From: Candidatus Eiseniibacteriota bacterium
GTDB taxonomy: Bacteria; Eisenbacteria; RBG-16-71-46; SZUA-252
Reading direction: 5' to 3'
Assembly (NCBI GenBank): GCA_016880395.1
Contig: JAEHDN010000227.1
Span: forward strand, 1 to 10,995
Length of the DNA: 10,995 nucleotides
How positions within the stretch are numbered: position 1 is the stretch's first letter; each line of letters starts with the position of its first letter. This document shows, one piece after another, positions 1 to 6,297 of the stretch. Below the pieces are notes generated by a model, which searched no databases, had not been told where the DNA came from, and saw nothing but the letters and a program-made list of their open reading frames with translations. Position numbers and translations under genes: made by a program.

Positions 1-594
1 CCCGACCGCTTCGAGGTGATCGTGGCGCAGTGGGTGCGGCTTCTTCGCGGGGGCGAGACGGTCAAGATGTCGAAGCGCGGCGGGGAGTTCATCACGCTCG
101 AGGAGCTGGTGGACGAGGTCGGCGTGGACGCGGCGCGCTTCTTCTTCCTCATGCGGCGTGCGGAGAGCCCGATGGACTTCGATCTCGAGCTGGCCGTGCG
201 CCGGTCGGAAGACAATCCGGTCTACTACGTCCAGTACGCGCACGCACGGATCGCGCACGTGCTCGAGTATGCGCGCGCCCAGGGCCTGCCCGAGCCCGAT
301 CCCGGCGCGTCCGATCTGTCGCTCCTCTCCGAGCCGGAGACGCTGACGCTCCTCCGTGGGCTGGCGGCGTTCCCGTCGCTCGTCACGGCTTCGGCCCTGA
401 GCCGCGAGCCGCACCGCATTCCCGCGTACCTGAAGGAACTGGCCGCGAAGTTCCATTCGTTCTACCACCAGCACCGCGTCGTCACGTCCGACGCGCCGCG
501 GACCGCCGCGCGCCTGCTCCTGACGCGGGCCACGGGCGTCGTCTTCCGGCGCGGGCTCCACCTGCTCGGCGTGAGCGCGCCGGAGGCGATGTAG
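1..594 (+). CDS. argS: Arginyl-tRNA synthetase, C-terminal part (5' end outside window)
   Basis: This is the last 197 residues of a class I aminoacyl-tRNA synthetase, which charges tRNA-Arg with arginine in the cytoplasm. The frame is open from base 1, so the gene begins upstream of the window. Residues 22-26 of the visible part read KMSKR, the KMSKS-type loop that stabilises the ATP transition state. It is followed by a segment ending in DNPVYYVQYAHARI, a hallmark of ArgS just ahead of the DALR anticodon-binding domain. The helical C-terminal domain fills the rest and ends GVSAPEAM, close to the usual ArgS tail. The stop TAG lies 3 bases before the next gene, so the two are probably co-transcribed. 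Identification is by motif and order. The N-terminal HIGH motif cannot be checked here. Confidence 0.95.
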   Translation, partial: PDRFEVIVAQWVRLLRGGETVKMSKRGGEFITLEELVDEVGVDAARFFFLMRRAESPMDFDLELAVRRSEDNPVYYVQYAHARIAHVLEYARAQGLPEPDPGASDLSLLSEPETLTLLRGLAAFPSLVTASALSREPHRIPAYLKELAAKFHSFYHQHRVVTSDAPRTAARLLLTRATGVVFRRGLHLLGVSAPEAM

Positions 595-597
595 CGC

Positions 598-1527
598 ATG
601 GGTATTGCCGTCGTCGGCTCGATCGGACTCGACACGATCCAGACCCCCGCGGGACGCGTGCACGAGGTGCTGGGCGGCTCCGCCGCCTACTTCTCGCTCG
701 CCGCCCGGCACTTCATGCCGGTCTCGGTGGTCGCGGTCGTGGGGGACGACTTTCCCCGCGAGGCGCGCGCCCTGCTGGACCAGCCCGACGTCGATCTCGG
801 CGGGCTCGAGGTGCAGGAGGGGAAGACGTTCCGGTGGGAAGGGGTGTACAGCGACGACATGAACACGCGCGCCACGATCCGCACCGAGCTGAACGTCTTC
901 GAGCGGTTCGATCCACAGCTCGCGCAGCGGACCCGGTCGCTTCGGAACGTCTTCCTCGCGAACATCGACCCGGTGCTCCAGCGCGGCGTCCTGGAGCAGC
1001 TCGACCGGCCGCGCCTCGTGCTCGCCGACACGATGAACTACTGGATCCGGAACAAGCGGGACGAGCTGATGGAGACCTTGAAGCGCGTTCGCATCCTCAT
1101 CATCAACGAGGAGGAGGCGCGGGAGGTCACCGGGGAGGCGCTCACGCACAAAGCCGCGCGCGCGATCCTCTCGCTCGGCCCCGAGACCGTGGTGATCAAG
1201 CAGGGGGAGCACGGCGCGTTCCTCCAGGGTCCGGAGGTCTTCTTCACGTGCCCCGCTTATCCGATCGAGACCGTCATCGATCCGACCGGCGCGGGGGACA
1301 GCTTCGCCGGCGGATTCGTGGGCGCTCTCGCGCGCATGACACGCGTCAACGACCACAATCTCAGGCGGGCCGTCGTGTACGGCTGCGTCCTCGCCTCCTT
1401 CGCGGTGGAAGGATTCGGCGTCTCGGGGCTCGCGCACGCGAACCGGGACGCGATCCTCGCGCGGGCCGAGGCGATCGCGGACATGACACGGTTCAGTCTC
1501 TCCGACACCGCGCGCATCCTGCGATGA
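598..1527 (+). CDS. PfkB-family carbohydrate/nucleoside kinase, substrate unknown
   Basis: This 309-residue protein of the ribokinase/PfkB fold should transfer phosphate from ATP to a sugar or nucleoside hydroxyl in the cytoplasm. The N-terminus has the strand MGIAVVGSIGLDT and a Gly-Gly (LGGSAAYFS), the usual substrate-side start of the fold. The C-terminal PfkB signature DPTGAGDSFAGG begins at residue 228, with Asp234 as predicted catalytic base and the GAGD anion hole intact. Length fits the family (about 300). ATG 598 is 3 bases after the argS stop, and GGAGG at 582-586, inside argS, serves as its Shine-Dalgarno. From memory it resembles an uncharacterised PfkB subgroup of deltaproteobacteria-like genomes (sequence LNVFE, LANIDP, DTMNYW). 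No neighbour reveals the substrate. Ribokinase, adenosine kinase or another activity are all possible. Confidence 0.9.
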   Translation: MGIAVVGSIGLDTIQTPAGRVHEVLGGSAAYFSLAARHFMPVSVVAVVGDDFPREARALLDQPDVDLGGLEVQEGKTFRWEGVYSDDMNTRATIRTELNVFERFDPQLAQRTRSLRNVFLANIDPVLQRGVLEQLDRPRLVLADTMNYWIRNKRDELMETLKRVRILIINEEEAREVTGEALTHKAARAILSLGPETVVIKQGEHGAFLQGPEVFFTCPAYPIETVIDPTGAGDSFAGGFVGALARMTRVNDHNLRRAVVYGCVLASFAVEGFGVSGLAHANRDAILARAEAIADMTRFSLSDTARILR

Positions 1528-1541
1528 CGGGACGACGGACG

Positions 1542-1585
1542 GCGACGGACCCCCGACGCGCGGGGGCGTGCCGCCGGCCCGTCGC
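1542..1585 (+). other. G+C-rich nested inverted repeat downstream of the PfkB gene
   Basis: An outer 7-bp stem pairs GCGACGG (1542-1548) with CCGTCGC (1579-1585). Inside it a 6-bp stem pairs CCCCCG (1550-1555) with CGGGGG (1561-1566) around a 5-base loop. It begins 14 bases after the PfkB stop, where a transcript end would be expected. No T-run follows, so it is not a classical intrinsic terminator. It could stabilise the 3' end of the argS-PfkB mRNA or be chance pairing in G+C-rich DNA. Confidence 0.35.
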
Positions 1586-1643
1586 TCGGCGCGCGTGGCG
1601 CGATGCCCAGGGCGCTTGCGCGATCGCCGCGTCGGCCGCATCG

Positions 1644-1659
1644 TGGCACGGTGCTTGCC
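1644..1659 (+). promoter_or_regulatory. Sigma-54 (RpoN) -24/-12 promoter upstream of the HD-GYP gene
   Basis: The sequence TGGCACG-GTGC-TTGC-C matches every fixed base of the sigma-54 consensus TGGCACG-N4-TTGC, missing only the weak preference for A/T in the last position. The invariant GG (1645-1646) and GC (1657-1658) are exactly ten bases apart. It lies in the only sizeable intergenic gap of the window and points at the HD-GYP gene. Transcription would start near 1670, giving a leader of about 47 bases to ATG 1717. Sigma-54 promoters need an AAA+ activator, and such an activator is encoded two genes downstream. Its upstream binding site was not identified with confidence; a GCGC-TT-GCGC inverted repeat at 1612-1621 is a weak candidate. 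Confidence 0.85.
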
Positions 1660-1716
1660 CCGTCCGTTTGACCTTCGGTGATGTCACGTGACGCGAGGGG
1701 GGCGCGCTCGGTTGCC

Positions 1717-3096
1717 ATGAACAGGATCCCTGGTCCGTATGCGGTGGCGCCGGCCTGGGCATCCCGATTCCTGTGGATCGTGGTGCCGTCCTTCTTCGCC
1801 GCGCTTCCGGTCCTGATCGCGATCTTCGGCGGCGACGCTCTGCGCGCGAGCCGCTGGGACCTGCCGGCGATCGCCGTCTGGGCGGTTCTCCTCTTCGCGG
1901 CCGAGGCGCTGCCGGTCCCACTGCCGCGCGGCGGTACGATGACCGTCGCCTCCATTCTCGACATCGCCGCGATTCTTCTCTTCGGCCCCTGGATCGCGGC
2001 GGCGCTCGACCTCGTCACGACCATCCCGGCGCAAATGCTCATCCTGCGCAATCGAGGGGGGACGGCCGCGCTGAGCGCGGGGCTCTACGCCTCCACGTCG
2101 ATCGTCGCCGGAGCGGCCTATCTGGCGGCGGGCGGCGCGCTCGGGGCTCCGCGATTCCCGCAGGACGTCGTGCCCGTGCTCCTCGCGGGTGCGCTCTACT
2201 ACGCGCTCAACACGGGATGGGTGAGCCTCGTTCTCGGCTCACAGGTTCGCGAACCGGCGCTCACGATCTGGCGGCACCACTTCCGGGACGGGCTGCCGCA
2301 GCACGCGCTCTCGATCGGCTACGGTCTTCTCTTCGCGCAGGTGTCGGTCGCGGCGGGCATCCCGGGCGTCCTCTTGCTCGTGCTACCGCTCCTCTTCGCG
2401 CGCTACGCGCTTCGCCTCTATGCCGACCTCAGGCAGGATCACGTGAGCTTCGTGCGCGCGCTGAGCCTCGCCCTCGACGCCGTGGATCCCTACACGCACG
2501 AACACTCGGTGCGCGTGGCGGAGTACTCGGTCCGGGTGGCCCGGCGCATGGGCCTCCCGGAGTCCGAGGTCGAGACGATCCGCTACGCCGCGCTCGTGCA
2601 CGACATCGGCAAGATCGCGCAGCGCCCCGACGTGATACGCAAGCCCGATCCCCTGGACGAGGAAGAGCGGCGCCTCATGATGCGCCACCCCGAGGCGGGG
2701 GCCCACATCATCGGCCAGATTCGCGCGCTCGGCGACGCCGCGCGCATGGTGCGGACCCATCACTGGCGCCCCGACGGGCGGGGCTACCCGCCCGGGCTCA
2801 CCGAGGCGGACGTGCCGGTCGGGGCGCGCGTGATCCATGTCTGCGACGCGTTCGACGCCATGGTGTCCGACCGCCCGTACCGAAAGGGGATGCCGGTCGC
2901 GCGCGCTCTGGGCGAGCTGCGCCGGCACGCGGGCACGCAGTTCGACGCTGAGATCGTGATCGCCCTCGTGGCGCTGCACGACGAGGGGCGTCTCGCGCCC
3001 GACCCCGGCGCCCCCCGGCCGGCCGCCTCGCCCGATGATCCTCCTGTGGCCGCGGCCGATCCGCCGCATGCGCTCGCGGGGCTGGAGCCCCGATGA
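1717..3096 (+). CDS. Membrane-anchored HD-GYP domain protein (predicted c-di-GMP phosphodiesterase)
   Basis: This 459-residue protein probably hydrolyses cyclic di-GMP (to pGpG or GMP) at the inner membrane. Residues 1-235 form about six or seven hydrophobic segments with short loops, a likely sensory membrane domain I cannot name. A short linker (YADLRQDHVSF) leads to the HD-GYP domain at about 249-430. Its metal and signature residues are present: DPYTHEHS at 257-264, HD at 295-296 in HDIGK, H324 in RHPEAG, HHWRPDGRGYP at 348-358, D377 in the DAFDAM segment, and a late GTQFD. In the HHE-type motif the usual Glu is Trp. There is no GGDEF, PAS or receiver domain. ATG 1717 is preferred over ATG 1681 or GTG 1678. 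It follows a purine run AGGGGGG (1696-1702) at a rather long 14-base spacing, and the earlier starts would leave almost no leader behind the sigma-54 promoter. The last codons overlap purM by four bases (ATGA). Confidence 0.9.
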   Translation: MNRIPGPYAVAPAWASRFLWIVVPSFFAALPVLIAIFGGDALRASRWDLPAIAVWAVLLFAAEALPVPLPRGGTMTVASILDIAAILLFGPWIAAALDLVTTIPAQMLILRNRGGTAALSAGLYASTSIVAGAAYLAAGGALGAPRFPQDVVPVLLAGALYYALNTGWVSLVLGSQVREPALTIWRHHFRDGLPQHALSIGYGLLFAQVSVAAGIPGVLLLVLPLLFARYALRLYADLRQDHVSFVRALSLALDAVDPYTHEHSVRVAEYSVRVARRMGLPESEVETIRYAALVHDIGKIAQRPDVIRKPDPLDEEERRLMMRHPEAGAHIIGQIRALGDAARMVRTHHWRPDGRGYPPGLTEADVPVGARVIHVCDAFDAMVSDRPYRKGMPVARALGELRRHAGTQFDAEIVIALVALHDEGRLAPDPGAPRPAASPDDPPVAAADPPHALAGLEPR

Positions 3097-4112
3097 GCCG
3101 CTACGAGGAGGCCGGGGTCAACATCCGGAAGGGGGAGGAGACGGTCGAGCGCATCAAGGCGCACGTGCGCTCCACCTTCGGCCCTGGCGTCGTCGGCGAC
3201 GTGGGGGCCTTCGCCGGAGCGTTTCACGTTCCCGGCGTGAGCGGGCAGATCCTCCTCTCGAGCATCGACGGCGTGGGAACCAAGCTCAAGGTGGCGATCC
3301 TCTGCGATCGCCACGACACCGTCGGCTGCGATCTCGTGTGCCACTCGGCGAACGACATCCTGGTCCACGGCGGCCGGCCTCTCTTCTTCCTCGACTACGT
3401 CGCAATGGGGGTGCTCGTGCCCGAGCGCGTCGAGCAGCTGATCGTGGGCCTCGCCCGCGGCTGCCGCGAGGTCGGCTGCGCGCTCGTCGGCGGCGAGACC
3501 GCCGAGATGCCGGGGCTCTACCGCGAGGGAGATTACGACCTCGCGGGCGCGATCGTGGGGATCGTCGAAGAGTCGCGGCTGGTCGACGGCACCCGCGTCG
3601 AGCCGGGCGACGTGCTCCTCGGCCTTCCGAGCGTTGGTCTCCACACGAACGGCTACTCGCTCGCGCGCTCGATCCTCTTCGACCGCATGAAGCTCGGAGT
3701 CGGCGATCCGATGCCGGGCGGCGGAGGGTCGGTCTGCGACGTCCTCCTGAGCCCGCATCCCTGGTACGGCCCGCAGGTCGAGGCGGCGCGCGCGGCGGGT
3801 GACGTGCGGGCCATGGCCCACATCACCGGCGGCGGGCTCCAGGGGAACCTGGTGCGCGTGCTCCCGCCGCGGGCGCGCGCCGAGATCCGGCTCGGCTCGT
3901 GGCCCGTGCTGCCCGTATTCCGCGCGCTCGTCGAGGCGGGGAGCGTGGGATCCGACGAGTCGCATCGTGTCTGGAACATGGGGATCGGGTACGTCCTCGT
4001 CGTGCGGCGCGAGGACGCGGCGCCGATCGAGGGCGCGATCCGCGGGGAGGGACACGCGGTCCACCGGATTGGTGAGATCGTGGCGGGGGATCCGGAGGTT
4101 CGGCTCCTCTAG
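3093..4112 (+). CDS. purM: Phosphoribosylformylglycinamidine cyclo-ligase (AIR synthetase)
   Basis: PurM closes the imidazole ring in purine synthesis, turning FGAM plus ATP into AIR, ADP and phosphate in the cytoplasm. The 339-residue length matches the family (about 345). It shows the ATP-binding DGVGTKLK (59-66), HSANDILVHGG (from 84), LFFLDYVAMG, GGETAEMPGLY (133-143), GLPSVGLHTNGYSLAR, HITGGGLQGN (from 243) and NMGIGYVLVV near the end, all in family order. The N-terminus YEEAGVNIRKGEE is a typical PurM opening, which supports ATG 3093. That start overlaps the stop of the HD-GYP gene by four bases, suggesting translational coupling. If the sigma-54 promoter at 1644 is active, purM would be transcribed from it. 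A separate promoter inside the HD-GYP gene cannot be excluded. Function is secure. Confidence 0.97.
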   Translation: MSRYEEAGVNIRKGEETVERIKAHVRSTFGPGVVGDVGAFAGAFHVPGVSGQILLSSIDGVGTKLKVAILCDRHDTVGCDLVCHSANDILVHGGRPLFFLDYVAMGVLVPERVEQLIVGLARGCREVGCALVGGETAEMPGLYREGDYDLAGAIVGIVEESRLVDGTRVEPGDVLLGLPSVGLHTNGYSLARSILFDRMKLGVGDPMPGGGGSVCDVLLSPHPWYGPQVEAARAAGDVRAMAHITGGGLQGNLVRVLPPRARAEIRLGSWPVLPVFRALVEAGSVGSDESHRVWNMGIGYVLVVRREDAAPIEGAIRGEGHAVHRIGEIVAGDPEVRLL

Positions 4113-4127
4113 GGCAGGGGGTCAGGG

Positions 4128-5207
4128 ATGCCGGTGGGAGTGACGCTCGAGCGGGCGGAGCCGGCCCACGCCAATGGGGAAGCCCACGCGCTGGCCGACC
4201 TGGATCCGCGCGGTCCGGGTCCGTACGCGGACGCACTCGGCCTCGTCGGCTGGAGCCGGCCGCTCCTCGATCTCGGCGCGCGGATCGCGTCGATCGCACC
4301 GAGCCCGGCCACCGTGTTCGTCCAAGGGGAGACCGGCACGGGCAAGGAGCTGATCGCGCGCGCCCTCCACAGGCTGAGCCCTCGCGCCGACCGCCCCTTC
4401 CTGCCGCACAACTTCGCCGCGATCCCCGATTCCCTGGTTGAGAGCGAGCTCTTCGGCCACGCTCGGGGCGCCTTCACCGGCGCCCACGCGGACCGCCCGG
4501 GGCTCTTCGAGCTGGCGCACGGAGGCACGCTCTTCCTGGACGAGATCGGGGATGCGAGCGCGTCCGTGCAGAGCCGCCTCCTCCGCGTGCTGCAGGAAGG
4601 GGAGGTGCGCCGCGTCGGGGACGGACGGTCCCGCCGTGTCGACGTGCGCATCGTGGCGGCCACGCACCGCGATCTCGCCTCGGACGCGCGGGCGGGACGG
4701 TTCCGCGCCGACCTCTACTACCGGCTCCACGTCCTCACGGTGCGCGCGCCGGCGCTGCGGGAGCGGATCGATGACGTCCCGGTCCTTGCGGCCCACATCC
4801 TCCGCCGGCTGCACGCCGAGGGGCGCCCTCAGGCCCTTCGGATCACCTGCGGCGCGCTCGACCGGCTCACGGCTCACCTCTGGCCGGGGAACGTACGCGA
4901 GCTCCACGCCTCGCTCGAGCGCGCCGTGCATGCGCTCGATCCGCGCGGTTCGCTCACGGCGGTCTCCCTGGGCGACGGCCTCGCCTCCGGTCCCGGTCCG
5001 ATGCTCCGGGAGCGCTCCGACGACCTGCGCGGCCGAACGCTCGAGCTCCAGGCGGAGCTCATCCGAGCCGCCATCGAGCGTGCCGGTGGGAACAAGACGG
5101 TCGCGGCGCGGTCCCTCGGCCTCAGCCGGCAGGGGCTCTGGAAAAAAATGCGCCGCCTTACGCGTTCGGGCGCGTTCGGCGGCCCTCGCGATCCGGAATC
5201 GCTTTAA
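4128..5207 (+). CDS. Sigma-54-dependent transcriptional activator (PspF-like, no sensor domain)
   Basis: This is a 359-residue bacterial enhancer-binding protein that would use ATP to open sigma-54 RNA polymerase complexes. The AAA+ core begins at about residue 37. It has Walker A GETGTGKE (67-74), the sigma-54-contacting GAFTGA loop (114-119) within ESELFGHARGAFTGA, Walker B LFLDE (D138, E139), a sensor I region VAATHRDL, the arginine-finger segment FRADLYYRL, and WPGNVREL (sensor II region). A Fis-type helix-turn-helix ends the protein (ERAGGNKTVAARSLGLSRQG, then LWKKMRRL). Only about 36 unstructured-looking residues precede the AAA+ core, so there is no receiver, GAF, PAS or FHA sensor, as in PspF. 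ATG 4128 lies 15 bases after purM with a G-rich Shine-Dalgarno (4115-4120). The target is not proven, but the exact sigma-54 promoter at 1644, upstream in the same unit, is the obvious candidate. Control may come from a partner protein or expression level. Confidence 0.93.
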   Translation: MPVGVTLERAEPAHANGEAHALADLDPRGPGPYADALGLVGWSRPLLDLGARIASIAPSPATVFVQGETGTGKELIARALHRLSPRADRPFLPHNFAAIPDSLVESELFGHARGAFTGAHADRPGLFELAHGGTLFLDEIGDASASVQSRLLRVLQEGEVRRVGDGRSRRVDVRIVAATHRDLASDARAGRFRADLYYRLHVLTVRAPALRERIDDVPVLAAHILRRLHAEGRPQALRITCGALDRLTAHLWPGNVRELHASLERAVHALDPRGSLTAVSLGDGLASGPGPMLRERSDDLRGRTLELQAELIRAAIERAGGNKTVAARSLGLSRQGLWKKMRRLTRSGAFGGPRDPESL

Positions 5208-5231
5208 ATCCACCACCCTCGACCCTATACT
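5203..5231 (+). promoter_or_regulatory. Candidate sigma-70-type promoter for the oxidoreductase gene
   Basis: TTTAAA (5203-5208, four of six -35 bases) and TATACT (5226-5231, five of six -10 bases) are 17 bases apart. They sit in an unusually A/T-rich patch that overlaps the stop of the sigma-54 activator gene. Start of transcription would be near 5238, about 43 bases before GTG 5281. Confidence 0.5.
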
Positions 5232-5280
5232 CCGCCGACGTTCTCACCGTGATTCCCTTGCTTCGAGGAGCGTTCCAATC

Positions 5281-6297
5281 GTGGCCAAGCGTCCCCTTCG
5301 TCTCGGTGTGATCGGCGTCGGCGTCGTATCCCAGGTGAACCACCTGCCCGCGCTCAAGGGGCGTCGCGATGTCGAGGTGATCGCGATCTGCGACGACGAC
5401 GTGGAGAAGGCTCGCATGGTCGCGCAGCACTTCGGCATCGGCCGCGCGGTCGCCGACTACGAGACGCTCCTCCGGAACGAGGATCTCGACGCGGTGATCA
5501 TCGCGACGCCGAACCATCTCCACGCGCCGATGGCCATGGCCGCGCTCGGCTACGGCAAGCATGTGCTCTGCGAGAAGCCTCCGGCGCGGAACGCGGCCGA
5601 AGCGACGCAGATGGTCGACGCGGTCAAGCGCTCGGGCAAAGTCCTCATGTACGCGATGAACAATCGATTCCGGAGCGACGTTCAGGTCCTGCGCGGGTAC
5701 CTCGAGCGTCAGGAGCTGGGGAAGATCTTCTACGCGAAGACCGGCTGGCTCAGGCGGCGCACGGACCGGCGCGGTCCGGGCTGGTACGAGAACAAGCGCA
5801 GCTCGGGAGGCGGCGTGCTCATGGACCTCGGCGTCCAGATGCTCGACCTCTCGCTCTGGCTCCTTGGAAATCCGCAGGTCGTGTCGGTCACCGCGACCAA
5901 GTACGTGACCGATCCGCGGAAGGACGTGGAGGACACGGTGGCTGCGTTCCTCGTGCTGGAGGGGGGAGCGTCGCTCACCCTGGAGGTGAGCTGGGCGCTC
6001 CTCCTCGAGAAGAACTTCCCGTACCTGAACCTGTTCGGCACGGACGGCGCGGCTCTCCTCAATCCGTTCCGCATCCACAAGGAATTGAACGGGAACCTCC
6101 TCGACGTCACGCCCGCGCGCGAGCCGGCGCGGAACATCTACAAACAATCCTACGAGCAGGAGCTGGACTATTTCCTCCGCTGCATCACCCAGGGCGAGCG
6201 CCCCATGGCCAGCGCCGAAGAAGGGCGCGAGCTCATGCGGATCATCGACGCCATCTACCAGTCGGCCGAGGCCCACCGCGAGGTCCGCCTTCATTAG
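5281..6297 (+). CDS. Gfo/Idh/MocA family NAD(P)-dependent oxidoreductase
   Basis: This 338-residue protein probably oxidises or reduces a sugar, inositol-like compound or related hydroxyl substrate with NAD(P). The N-terminal Rossmann fold shows GVIGVGVVS (9-17), and DAVIIATPNHLHAPMA is followed by the dinucleotide-site CEKPPARNAAEA with Lys99 of the family EKP motif. The C-terminal substrate domain carries the GGG-x3-D motif (GGGVLMDLGVQMLD). There the residue that is usually the catalytic His is Gln186, so either chemistry or subfamily differs from the classical enzymes. GTG 5281 is chosen because GAGGAG (5265-5270) lies 10 bases before it and the Rossmann strand begins at residue 8. The open frame continues upstream only through the antiparallel-like coding of the previous gene. 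The stop overlaps the proposed lnt start by one base. The neighbours do not reveal the substrate. Confidence 0.9.
   Translation: MAKRPLRLGVIGVGVVSQVNHLPALKGRRDVEVIAICDDDVEKARMVAQHFGIGRAVADYETLLRNEDLDAVIIATPNHLHAPMAMAALGYGKHVLCEKPPARNAAEATQMVDAVKRSGKVLMYAMNNRFRSDVQVLRGYLERQELGKIFYAKTGWLRRRTDRRGPGWYENKRSSGGGVLMDLGVQMLDLSLWLLGNPQVVSVTATKYVTDPRKDVEDTVAAFLVLEGGASLTLEVSWALLLEKNFPYLNLFGTDGAALLNPFRIHKELNGNLLDVTPAREPARNIYKQSYEQELDYFLRCITQGERPMASAEEGRELMRIIDAIYQSAEAHREVRLH
6280..6284 (+). promoter_or_regulatory. Shine-Dalgarno supporting an ATT start for lnt
   Basis: GAGGT at 6280-6284, inside the end of the oxidoreductase gene, is followed by eight bases and then ATT 6293. This is an optimal ribosome-binding spacing in a place where no ATG, GTG or TTG exists in the lnt frame between the in-frame stop at 6086-6088 and GTG 6452. 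Confidence 0.5.

Noticed and set aside
1550..1566. CCCCCG/CGGGGG hairpin as an intrinsic terminator
   Set aside because: No T-run follows the stem; the next bases are G+C-rich.
30..1691. Plus-strand open frame of 553 codons across argS and the PfkB gene
   Set aside because: Arg/Ala/Gly-rich frame-shifted reading of two real genes, without any domain.
1678..1716. Earlier starts (GTG 1678 or ATG 1681) for the HD-GYP gene
   Set aside because: They lie only about 8-11 bases after the expected sigma-54 transcription start, have no Shine-Dalgarno, and add residues unlike a membrane-protein start.
2784..4064. Minus-strand open frame of 426 codons opposite the HD-GYP gene and purM
   Set aside because: Low-complexity, charged translation with no motif; it covers two well-supported plus-strand genes.
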